DNA of 64,000 nt from Atriophallophorus winterbourni (taxonomy: Eukaryota; Platyhelminthes; Trematoda; Plagiorchiida; Microphallidae): the NCBI GenBank assembly GCA_013407085.1, contig JACCGJ010019479.1, positions 45,421 through 109,420 on the forward strand. Reading direction: 5' to 3'. Below the pieces are notes generated by a model. It had not been told where the DNA came from. It saw only the letters and a program-made list of their open reading frames with translations, and ran no database searches. A program made the translations under genes and the position numbers. Numbering within the stretch: position 1 is the first letter of the stretch; every line of letters starts with the position of its first letter. This document shows positions 37,601 to 43,684 of the stretch, in pieces.

Positions 37601-40600
37601 TCGAATTTATCTCGTTGATATCATGCGTATATTTTCTTCTAATATTTTCTGCTTTTAATATGAAATTTGTATAGAATACGTTGTTTTATAAACTAGTCTG
37701 AGGCGAAAATTCGACAATTTTTTAGAATAAAGCTTGGTTCTTCTTCTGTTAAACGTTCATCGACATCATTATTATAGTTATTACGCAAATGTATTTTAAT
37801 TTTCCGCAGATTTATGGTTACAATCTGGGGCTCAATCTGATGCATTTGAAAAATATGCGACTCATTGAATGGAAGAAGCTGGTTCATAGTGAATTAAATA
37901 CGATTCTAAATGTTGGCGAAGAAGTGGGCGATCTTTATCAGGTTAGCATTCAAACATCCATGAAATATATTTCAGTATATATTTACCGTATTTTCAAGGG
38001 ATTATTACTTCATGTCACACTAGGTCGAATCCTGCTACGGTCCTAACGACTATTGTATTGTTGACTAACACCTTAAAGATACTCGATCTAGCGTTAATAA
38101 TGTTCACCCGGTCTCCTGTTCAACCTCAATTACGCCAAGGCTCACGATGCAAGGACAATATATCAACCATCCTCGATTCTCATAAGACAAGAAAAAGCCA
38201 ATTGATCAAGAGCTTGTCACGCATATGACAAAGAACTAGCCACATGACTATCTTTTATTACCGGCTCCCGTAATCACATAAATGTCTTCGGCTTGTCTAT
38301 GTCAGTTGTTATTGCAATTCGATTGGTCAAGATATTTCGCGCCAAATGTTTCCGTTAGACCCCTTACTGTGTTGGACTCGTTCGACCGAATTTACCGAAT
38401 TGCATCTCCATCTGCTGTTGTTGTTACTCAAAACGTTCTCATACGTTTGTCGTCGTCGGTCGTTTAAACGCTTCTTGCTTATGTGTTGTGCCGAAGAGTG
38501 ATCTTCTGCACATCTCGCATGAACCCGCGTTAGTACTTTGCAACCAGTTCAACATCACGGAAGACACAGTGACGAAAGATGATCAATCATTGGCCTCACT
38601 CACTGGTCAACAAGACTGCATTCAGATATTGCGAAAAGAACTAAGTCGGACAAACAAGGTCGCAAATTGAGCATAGGAATACATGAGTATCCGTTAGCCG
38701 TTAATAGATATCATCGGAATTCATTAATATTGATCAATTCGGGCATCAGTTCAAAAGGGATCGCACGAAAATATCAACCAAAGGAAACGACCAATGGGCG
38801 CGCGAATTCATTGAAGTGTGGCACTCAACAACAAATTCAATTAATCAGCATCCTCAATTGGCTGCAACCTATGGATCAATGAGAAACCGCTTATAGAGAA
38901 AGCACAACATGAACTCGATCAATCCGCCGTAAGGATGGTGAACGGACAGACAAATCGTATAAAAACCAAGGAATTCCAACTATGAGACACTTCGAAAGAA
39001 GTTTTGTGATAACGTCATCTAGTCTGATGGCGAAAAGTTCAACACCAACTACGCAAACACCAAACACAATTTGAACACCATCGTCTGATGTTTCATAGTT
39101 TGCACCATTTGGCATTATACTTCACACCCTTACAATATGTACTACATATTTTACAAAAATTAGGTTCCTCATGTTACATTGGAAATCATTCATTATGTGT
39201 TTTCTACAATAATCTCGGTGCACAAACAAAAATTATAGAGTGATTCCGGGTCTACCACTGAAAACATTTGATGACCTGTTTCAGATTGGCACTCATCATC
39301 GAAGGCTATTAATGCAACCAGGTTTTGGCTAATTGCCACAATCACATGGAGAAGTAAGAATAGATTCAGCGAGCTTTGAAGCGATGGAGAAATGATTACC
39401 AAATTTGTACTCTGAAGCTGGTGTTAGGTCTGGATCCTACAACCAGCCACAATCTGCGTATATAGAATAAAAGAACATCATGTTCACTCTATTGGCCGTC
39501 ATTTGGTGAAGACGGTGTGATTAGTTTATAAACCTTAAACAGTGGATAGTGGTTATCAATGTTACATTGTATGCAACGAATTGAACGGTTTCAAATATCG
39601 CAAATTGATTTTTGATCAACAAATGAAGAGCTTGAACTGATCAATGTTCGGTAGTTGCATAGAGTCTACAACCCGTGCTGGGTTGCGTGCGATCATCGTG
39701 TGGAAATAACATACTCATACTCAGTAAACCACAAAGCGAAAAACCGTAAACAATGGAACGTTGAAACGTCTATTGAATAAATCTCGTCGCCCGATACGGA
39801 AATATTGAATGTTTCCTAGTCAAACGCTAAATGTCTTATTGAAAATTGTGATTTCTTGCATTCCCCATACATGCACTCATGTGCTCCCAATGTTGAACTG
39901 TTTACCCTCATTAATGCTTTTGAAGTCAAACATTATTTGCCTGTTTGCGTCTGCATCGAGACTCATTACGCCCATGCTTGCTACTCGAAACGGATATTGG
40001 AGTGCGGAGGATCGACGTTATCGAAAATTCCAAGTTTTATTGGCGTCAATATGTCAGGCACAAGCGGACAAATACATGTATCAATAAGCAGTGATAGACC
40101 ACAAGGAATAAGGTAGCTTGATTACAGGTAAATACTTTGTGTAAGTGAAAGTGATGTGGCTCATAATGATAATTCTACTTTCACTAGAGTAAGTAGTTTC
40201 TTATTATACGCACTTGTGTACTATCTTAGGGTTTGGTTTGAACTGATTTCTTACTTCACCTTCGCCTGTGTCTAACCTCATTTATTGTAATTTACTTCTA
40301 CAATTTTCCCCTCGCTCCGTTCAAAAGACGATAAGATAATGAACGTGGCAACAAGACATCGCCGCATCAACCCCACAGATGCAGAGTTCAGTCTCAATCT
40401 TCATCTGACACACGAGACTGGAGAATATACTTTATTGTGAACTCCAGTGTCACTGTATAGGCATGCATTTCCATGCACGCAAATGATCATCTTTTGGGAT
40501 GGATGAGCAGGATGATGCATCAGTCCAATAGTATCAATTTACGTATTTCATACCAATGAAAATATTATATCAACGAGCAGCCGCCTACATCCAATCTACT

Positions 40601-41985
40601 TTTCATAATTCATGCAATATTTATTATATTAATAGGGTGTCACAAACAACATTCTGAGTAAACGTAAACGAATGAGCTTCCGTATTGGTTGCGAATGGAA
40701 CATCCACGCCAAGCAAGAGGATGGAATGAATGTATGTCCAGTAGCGTGGTCGCTACACGATCCAGACGTCGCAGAATGCAATGATGACCACCAAATGAGC
40801 CGGGCAAGGGTTTTACAGATCAAAGTCGATAAATCAATGTATCTCCATCAAATGAAGAGTGATAATGACGATGAAAACCTCGCCATTGAACTTAGCAATA
40901 TGAATGGTGAGCATACCACCTTTAATAACATAACAATCTTTCGCTCACTATCAAATGTGAAGCGAAACATGCCATGGTTGACTAATAACGCATTGATTGA
41001 TAAGTCTAAACGTCCTAGAAAGATCGTATCACCTGCATTTACAAACGCTTGAATTCGATGATGACAAATGCTTATAAGTCAGTATCGATTTGCTAGGAAA
41101 AGGTTGCATTTTGGAAAGCCTAAAGAGACAAAGAGATTAATAGAAGGTCGATCAGAGACGCGTGAGTTGCAGGTCTTTATCGAATCCAGTTCTGAAATTC
41201 GAACAACGTCAGCGGTACGTAATTCCATAACATCTTGATCAGAGATTACAATTGTTTCTTCACTTGAACACGCGTACCGCCAACATCAACTATGGGCAGA
41301 TTAAGGGCTAGTTTAGTGAGCGACTAGTCCGTTTTTCGGAGGACGTGACGAAAACAATGCTGTCTTTGCATTCGGAGTTAATCCAAAAGCGATGCTATTC
41401 TGCTATATTCAGTCGAAACGGTATTACCGGGCCAGTAAATGTGAAATCCCAGATTATACTAAAGCGCCACAGCCGAAACACTTGAAAGATCGTATATCCT
41501 GCAACATCAGATGTCACATCTCAATTATATAAATTAGTTCACGGTGAATCACTGCTTGGTAAACACGCATTTCATTGTGTAGAGTGATATCTAGATTACG
41601 CTGAATGGTTACTTTTAACTGTGAAAAGACATCATGATCATGTGAAATAATTTCTTGCTGGACGATTAAGTAACATGCGCAAACCAAAGCATTAAACACC
41701 TGGTGTAACAGTACAACTTGCTTTATTTTTGCTGTTTTTATTTCCCGGTCGACATTTGTAGCGAAGCTAAATTATTCGTTCTACAATCGCTTGCCGCAGT
41801 TCAGCAATGACGACACAATCGCCGTTGTCGATATTAAACATCTGGAGCAACGTCGAAACAAGAACCTCATGGTAGATCGAAAATGCTCATTTACATGTTT
41901 TTCCATCACAAACAACCCACGACCGTTTTCGTGTTGTTTGCACTCATCAGTTAGTGTCAGAACGATCAAAAAGCGCATGCCTTGA
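19466..41985 (+). CDS. LARGE-like GT8 pseudo-glycosyltransferase, copy 2 (complete, 8 exons)
   Basis: Exons 19466-19609, 31498-31866, 31910-32005, 33956-34039, 35268-35339, 37810-37941, 40636-40906 and 41762-41985 total 1392 nt, giving 463 residues; phases are 0 except the last junction (1). Predicted type II membrane protein: basic cytosolic end, anchor at residues about 18-37, lumenal GT8 domain. The segment YSMQKLMLPYILSEDVTQ then VINLSPHLIF aligns without gaps to the LARGE segment ending [10 protein letters not shown], so the DxD reads SPH. NTG of the sugar loop is NLG, LADQD is DLYQG and the VIHWN block is VLQIK. The fold seems kept (CEWN, ELNTILN, AKLWEEF) but metal and donor binding are predicted lost. 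Exons 5-8 match copy 1 in boundaries and phases, so the two arose by duplication. It could alternatively be a decaying gene, but all eight exons remain open with good splice sites. Confidence 0.8.
20704..21030 (-). mobile_element. CR1-like family A 3' end
   Basis: Reverse complement of the family A tail: CAAGGCTTTATGGTTGAAA (end) through CTCATGAATG and GGCGATGTTTAAAGC to the ACACTTGCT region; a degenerate stop-filled copy of 1740-2280. Confidence 0.75.
21050..21790 (+). mobile_element. CR1-like family D 3' fragment
   Basis: Encodes VWISSNLNSSRQCSVVYKKS and IITPIYQTTMEDAV (21078-21300), the RT C-terminal region, then ELDKYMSTKSNLAPEY and a 3' UTR ending in AAACTTTGAATTACTTTGAA at 21760-21780. 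The minus copy at 27811-28235 shares this 3' end. Confidence 0.75.
21795..22030 (-). mobile_element. CR1-like family A internal fragment
   Basis: The minus strand encodes HTVEVWATWLRKDIALFDTI and SATKLVMDLQNAPYTKRL, close to EVWAPWLRKDIALFDNIYHR of family A, with two small indels. Confidence 0.75.
22206..23092 (+). mobile_element. Tigger/pogo-type DNA transposon remnant
   Basis: Inverted ends CAGTGGAA..ACAACGAACTCGC (22206) and the reverse complement of GATTCGTTGTACCCGAATTCCACTG (ending 23092) are flanked by TA at 22204-22205 and 23093-23094, the Tc1/mariner/pogo target duplication. Around 22646-22815, after small frameshifts, the sequence encodes ADRQRKREQFSLEKKG, then a helix-turn-helix like KAEIAKKYGIAKSTLSTFLQ, the CENP-B-type DNA-binding domain of Tigger transposases. 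The DDE domain is missing, so it cannot be autonomous. Subterminal ACAACGAACTC repeats occur at 22407 and 23031. Confidence 0.85.
23230..23770 (-). mobile_element. RTE-like internal fragment
   Basis: The minus strand 23571-23359 encodes WFKAKAFVVTDILDKNRSPF and ENLHLLKIARNKIQ, matching WFEAKASEMTAVLDEKRSAF of the plus copy near 25320. The region up to 23770 is the same linker between endonuclease and RT. Confidence 0.8.
24281..24499. mobile_element. piggyBac-type MITE with TTAA target duplication
   Basis: A 219 bp element with inverted ends CCCTTTGTCTACTG (24281) and CAGCAGACAAAGGG (ending 24499), flanked on both sides by TTAA (24277-24280, 24500-24503). TTAA duplication plus CCC-start ends is the piggyBac signature. 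There is no coding capacity. Confidence 0.8.
24840..27490 (+). mobile_element. RTE-like retrotransposon, long degenerate copy
   Basis: The endonuclease end is at 24840-25090. The linker and RT start at 25337-25855 (EMTAVLDEKRSAFLRFKG, ANGKVPGDDGITPELIKY). RT continues at 25930-26195 (FRKGRSTVDMIFSLRQLQ, VFIDLTKAFD followed by a stop), 26283-26504 and the catalytic FADDAAFIAH near 26530. The C-terminal HLTYLGSTIADNLSLDT region is at 26715-26765, and 27096-27458 is open to the zinc-finger end (CQRCGRDCSSRIGLFSHSK). Nonsense and frameshift changes make it inactive. It lies in intron 1 of GT8 copy 2. Confidence 0.9.
27811..28235 (-). mobile_element. CR1-like family D 3' end
   Basis: Reverse complement of 21440-21790: tail TTCAAATTCAAAGTTATTCA, then the LNMFRLDAQMICG strand-shadow region and CTTCTTGCCGATGAAACAG. 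It abuts a plus-strand RT fragment at 28235. Confidence 0.8.
28236..28720 (+). mobile_element. CR1-like RT fragment, strongly decayed
   Basis: IIFDQNIDNILMKMLEAYGI and MLLNWIKDYLS correspond to the ..SKAFDxVxHxLLLxKL..GI..LLxWL.. RT block. 28495-28550 encodes VSQGSVLGTLLCLTYI, the SGVPQGSVLGPLLF block. Stops intervene. Confidence 0.7.
28740..29040 (+). repeat. Hammerhead-repeat body without intact core
   Basis: Carries the family's TGTATGCCGCTGTTGGGTAAG, TTGGTACGACCAGCC, CACATTCATGTAGACTGGG and TGTGTGTGATGGAAATGCATG blocks. No CTGATGA/GAA core could be seen. Confidence 0.65.
29230..29350 (-). repeat. Hammerhead-bearing repeat, best-preserved core
   Basis: Spans the block ATTTGCATGCTTTTCCGTCA through the ribozyme to AGATCAGGATCCGCATGCGC, the sequence shared with 60600-60720. 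It lies in intron 1 of GT8 copy 2. Confidence 0.75.
29276..29315 (-). ncRNA. Type I hammerhead ribozyme, palindromic stem III
   Basis: Minus strand: stem I CCTAC pairs with GTGGG; core CTGATGA; stem II GTGC-AAACA-GCAC; GAA; stem III ACCGGT, which is self-complementary with no loop; then T (position 17) before GTGGG. All invariant core bases are present. Such minimal stems need two molecules pairing through ACCGGT, as in dimeric hammerheads of animal repeats. Position 17 is U rather than the preferred C, which should slow cleavage. Confidence 0.75.
29753..30643. repeat. Long near-palindrome (foldback element)
   Basis: The left arm from about 29753 (CTAGAATATGCAAAC..) is the imperfect reverse complement of the right arm ending about 30643. 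Matching pairs include TACCACCATACTCGG (29976) with CCGAGTATGGTGGTG (30422), TCAGAAAGCTAACTTTAA with TTAAAGTTAGCTTTCTGA, CACAAAGTCAAAATGATTTT with AAAATCATTTTGACTTTG, and GCGTTCGCAGAA with TTCTGCGAACGC. The arms are roughly 400 bp with a spacer of several tens of bases near 30200. It has no coding capacity. It could be a foldback/MITE-type element or an inverted duplication. Confidence 0.8.
30775..30875 (+). repeat. Fragment of the second hammerhead-repeat subfamily
   Basis: GTAATGTGTTGCTCAC and its inverse GTGAGCAACACATTAC (30850-30866) flank CCCCCGTACTTACACTTCAA. The same blocks occur at 34420-34440, 61990-62010 and 62360-62640. No ribozyme core here. Confidence 0.55.
31498..31866 (+). CDS. 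GT8 copy 2, exon 2 (123 codons)
   Basis: After AAAATGTTTTCAG, phase 0. Contains IQPIHLVLVLQNVDEVEHAL and IMLKSLIYHHHLPRS, corresponding to the first beta strand and helix of the LARGE GT8 domain ([31 protein letters not shown]), then LPLTLHVIVPRVLLKVV. Ends at CTG before GTAGGT. The start of the lumenal domain is therefore here. Confidence 0.85.
31910..32005 (+). CDS. GT8 copy 2, exon 3 (32 codons)
   Basis: Separated from exon 2 by a 43 bp intron (31867-31909, GTAGGT..TTTATAG). Encodes NSLHVKDNAKSTIQYSMQKL then MLPYILSEDVTQ, matching HYSGIYGLMKLVLTKTLP of LARGE, just before the DxD position. Ends before GTTAGT, phase 0. Confidence 0.85.
32095..32148. repeat. (TA)n microsatellite
   Basis: Alternating TA with small interruptions (ATCTATATA) directly downstream of GT8 copy 2 exon 3, in the intron. 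Confidence 0.9.
32165..32245 (-). mobile_element. RTE-like 3' end fragment
   Basis: The minus strand reads DCPSRIGLFSDSKCGGA, the RTE zinc-finger end, then the MYI.. 3' UTR motif (ATGTACATCCGTATTC). Confidence 0.6.
32246..32790 (+). mobile_element. CR1-like family C 3' end
   Basis: HRATKLARGFRKQTYEER-like reading at 32268-32330 and the family C UTR (CGAATACCGTGAGTCACG) end in a TTAATCTTTAATCTTTAATC tail at 32772-32793. Inserted in the intron between exons 3 and 4 of GT8 copy 2. Confidence 0.8.
33956..34039 (+). CDS. GT8 copy 2, exon 4 carrying the altered DxD site
   Basis: 28 codons after TTCGATTTAG, ending CAG before GTGAGC, phase 0. VINLSPHLIFNDDVAKLWEE then FSKFSYPQ aligns with [20 protein letters not shown] of LARGE: both Asp of DTD are replaced (Ser, His). 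The rest of the strand-helix unit is conserved. Confidence 0.85.
34310..34450 (+). repeat. Hammerhead-repeat subfamily 2 with degenerate core
   Basis: Plus strand CTCCAC, CTGATGA (34373-34379), CGGC-AAACA-GCCA, then GAC instead of GAA and no stem III. Followed by GTGAGGTATGTGAGCAACAC, shared with 30850 and 62530. Confidence 0.65.
35268..35339 (+). CDS. GT8 copy 2, exon 5 (24 codons)
   Basis: After CCAACCCAG, ending before GTGAGC, phase 0. VIGAVCEQVENCPTCCPKSG then NQFP; same length and CEQV..CP pattern as the copy 1 exon at 8016. Confidence 0.85.
36430..37665 (+). mobile_element. Non-LTR retrotransposon RT remnant (different family)
   Basis: 36510-36660 encodes YRKHRSTFDAVLCLTHRKF, an RT block 2-3 region. 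36875-36900 encodes KYAYDVVIGC, a damaged YADD box. 37085-37160 has YIKYLEVVISDNLTWTHHLN, the post-catalytic LGV block. 37261-37449 holds the C-terminal HRSKDFVLLNRCIRIIPHVS part. Multiple stops and frameshifts. More diverged than families A-D. Inserted between exons 5 and 6 of GT8 copy 2. Confidence 0.8.
37810..37941 (+). CDS. GT8 copy 2, exon 6 (44 codons)
   Basis: After TTTCCGCAG, ending CAG before GTTAGC, phase 0. IYGYNLGLNLMHLKNMRLIE, WKKLVHSELNTILN, EEVGDLYQ. NLG replaces the usual NTG/NSG of the acceptor loop, and DLYQ replaces LADQ. Same length as the copy 1 exon at 9263. Confidence 0.85.
38240..38905 (+). mobile_element. Penelope-like element C-terminal remnant
   Basis: 38795-38885 encodes DQWAREFIEVWHSTTNSINQ then HPQLAATYGSMRN, the REF.E.WHS..SIN.H pattern at the end of Penelope-like GIY-YIG proteins. 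38282-38670 is probably more distal or upstream coding/UTR sequence of the same element, with TKDDQSLASLTGQQD. No GIY-YIG motif was seen. Confidence 0.55.
38906..40635. other. Intron sequence without recognised gene
   Basis: Only short open frames. ACGTTGAAACGTC near 39759 resembles the GAAA/stem III part of a Penelope-type hammerhead, but no core partner was found. Confidence 0.3.
40636..40906 (+). CDS. GT8 copy 2, exon 7 (90 codons, phase 1 end)
   Basis: After TATTAATAG. GVTNNILSKRKRMSFRIGCE, WNIHAKQEDGMNVCPVAW, then RARVLQIKVDKSMYL, where copy 1 has ARLVHYNIQLKP: the His of the metal-binding motif is Gln here. Ends AATG before GTGAGC. Three codons shorter than the copy 1 exon, compensated by three more codons before the conserved Gln in exon 8. 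Confidence 0.85.
41762..41985 (+). CDS. GT8 copy 2, probable terminal exon, end derived from a repeat
   Basis: A long pyrimidine tract and TTTGTAG precede the phase-1 frame AKLNYSFYNRLPQFSNDDTI, AVVDIKHLEQRRNKNLM. NRLPQFSNDDTIAVVD aligns with HRFTQMYDKFSRISFD of copy 1. From about 41872 the frame runs through an antisense hammerhead repeat (FTCFSITNNPRPFSCCLHSS) to a stop at 41983-41985. A weaker alternative donor (ATG|GTAGAT at 41871) would end the exon before the repeat. AATAAA at 42262 is a candidate poly(A) signal. Confidence 0.6.
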
Positions 41986-42200
41986 AACAACTGGAGAATG
42001 GTAAACAATTTGCGTTTGTATGCTACTGTTGGATAAAGTTGGTACGATCAACCTGTTCAATCACATGTGCCTAAACACATGTAGATGGGGTGAAACCCAT
42101 TATCATGAACAAAAGTGCTCATTCGCATGTATTTGCTTCACACGGACCACACGGCCGGTTTCATGCTGTTTGCACTAATCACGTACTCATAACTCAGAAA
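41870..42200 (-). repeat. Tandem hammerhead repeat (period about 232 bp)
   Basis: GTTTGCACTCATCAG at 41936 recurs as GTTTGCACTAATCAC at 42168, with the same body between (CGCATGCCTTGAAACAAC, CTACTGTTGGATAAAGTTGG, TTCAATCACATGTGCC, ATGAACAAAAGTGCTCATTC). The unit is therefore tandemly arranged and bounded by ribozymes. Confidence 0.75.
41916..41955 (-). ncRNA. Hammerhead ribozyme, partly degraded
   Basis: Minus strand CTAA-CTGATGA-GTGC-AAACA-ACAC-GAA-AACGGT-C-GTGGG. The core is complete and position 17 is C, but stem II has one mismatch and the stem III palindrome is broken (AACGGT for ACCGGT). It is antisense within the coding exon 41762-41985. Confidence 0.65.
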
Positions 42201-42299
42201 TGTTTATGGTAAAAAGTAAAACGCTTAACAAAATATCACAGGGTGACGAGGTCAATAGAATAATAAACTATAAAATCTTCCAAGAATTAATATGGAAAG

Positions 42300-42713
42300 T
42301 CATGCCTTATGGTTCAACATGTATACATCGAGCTTTAAAGCGAAAACCTCGTTAAATTGCGAGCAAATGATTTCCTCAGGAAACGTGAAACACACGTGAA
42401 ATAAATTCTGATCGAGAAAAAATTTCGACGAGAATGTGGAACGCATTAATGGCTTTGAGTGTGCGGGCGTTCGAGTAAGGTCCATGACCTTTACTAAATG
42501 TAACGTAAATGGGTGATTTTCGATGTACAACATTTTAAATGCCAGCATAAGGTCACTTGAGGACAATACGATCAGGATACATATGCCTTGAAACAGTATA
42601 AGAGTCGTAAACACTTCACAATTCGTGTATGCCTTGCTCACAATCAAGTCCGTTTCAGAACTGGCGATAACAGTCGGCTTTGTCTGACCTCTGTGTGCAC
42701 ATTGTATTTGCAA
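42300..42713 (-). CDS. Unassigned open reading frame, 137 codons
   Basis: The longest unexplained frame in the intergenic stretch. Its C-terminal two thirds (KVMDLTRTPAHSKPLMRSTF, FHVCFTFPEEIICSQFNEVF) looks protein-like; the N-terminal third overlaps a hammerhead-repeat fragment (42540-42640), which argues against a single gene. No family recognised. Confidence 0.15.
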   Translation of the reverse strand: MQIQCAHRGQTKPTVIASSETDLIVSKAYTNCEVFTTLILFQGICILIVLSSSDLMLAFKMLYIENHPFTLHLVKVMDLTRTPAHSKPLMRSTFSSKFFLDQNLFHVCFTFPEEIICSQFNEVFALKLDVYMLNHKA

Positions 42714-42856
42714 ACGTTTCTACCGTAAATGCAATACTAAGCACTGGTAAAGTTGTAATATGCACTAATTAGGCTAAACAATTTCAAGGGACTTCATTTG
42801 ATAACACGACTTCCCATAAATAGCTACCGTCTTTGCTTTAGACAACAGTGTTGGAA

Positions 42857-43048
42857 TCTATTAACTACGCTACCGTTTGCTGTTGATACCGTGGACGATT
42901 TTCAAGAATCATACGCAAGGTGAATATATGCTCTATGCATCTCATCCCGATGCGGAACCTTCCTTGATCGACTCGAGTGCGCAGTTTCTTTCGGTGGAGA
43001 ACCGATTGAGCCATAACGCCGCAAACATTCCATCTGTATTATCGATCA
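42857..43048 (+). other. Possible unassigned exon
   Basis: A frame reading NHTQGEYMLYASHPDAEPSL, IDSSAQFLSVENRLSHNAAN, IPSVLSI runs to a possible donor CAG|GTTTAT at 43048. A weak acceptor ATTTTCAAG lies at 42898-42906. An overlapping frame (WNLLTTLPFAVDTVDDFQES) is also open from 42852 to GTGAAT. Neither matches a known family. Confidence 0.2.
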
Positions 43049-43522
43049 GGTTTATTCTGTGGCATCTCAAACTTTAGGTTTTGGTAGGATGATAGGCATA
43101 CCTCAGTCTGACGGTTAAACTTCAGTATCCCAGATAGAACAATACAGATGGTATAGTGGAGATATTATCACGCCAGCACAGGCTTTCAGTGAGTGAAACG
43201 AAACTTTCGTCCTCCCTGACAATCGGCCTTTTTTACTCAACCCTATGTCACTTGAAATCTCAAGCTCAAGGCAGAGCATCACGATTACCTTGAAATTTGC
43301 AGCTCCTTGTTGGGTCAGTGATCATTGTACTAAAGGATGAAGAGCGGTTCACTAACTGAATGGAAAGCTTAATTTATATCGCTATCTAATAATTGACGTC
43401 AATGATGAGCTGTCGTGATGAATCTCTAAGGTCTATGCTGAAACTACATCTTCAAGACGTGATAGGAATCAGACGAAATAGTCTACCGAAGTCTCTTATG
43501 ATATCTGAAGTTTCCTTTTCAG

Positions 43523-43684
43523 ACGCAGTTCCTCCTCAGTATAACTGGCGATCCTAACGAAGTGTTAATCAGATGCAACAATCATTCGGGCATATATTCA
43601 TGGGTTGGAGATCTAAATGGTGTTCCTAGTGATTCTAGTATTTCAGAGGGCGAAAAACGCTGCCTAGTTAATGCAGCAGTCTGA
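43523..43684 (+). CDS. Possible terminal exon of an unknown gene
   Basis: After the good acceptor TTTCCTTTTCAG, a phase-0 frame reads TQFLLSITGDPNEVLIRC, NNHSGIYSWVGDLNGVPSDS, then KRCLVNAAV and TGA. AATAAA near 43941 could be its poly(A) signal. No domain recognised and no upstream exon found. It could be an alternative 3' exon of GT8 copy 2. Confidence 0.3.
   Translation, partial: TQFLLSITGDPNEVLIRCNNHSGIYSWVGDLNGVPSDSSISEGEKRCLVNAAV

Noticed and set aside
40907..41052. Read-through of GT8 copy 2 exon 7 to a stop at 41052
   Set aside because: A GTGAGC donor at the same phase as in copy 1, and the better match of the spliced terminal exon, favour splicing.
42300..42713. Real minus-strand gene of 137 codons
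   Set aside because: Its start overlaps a hammerhead-repeat fragment and no family is recognised; kept only as a low-confidence entry.
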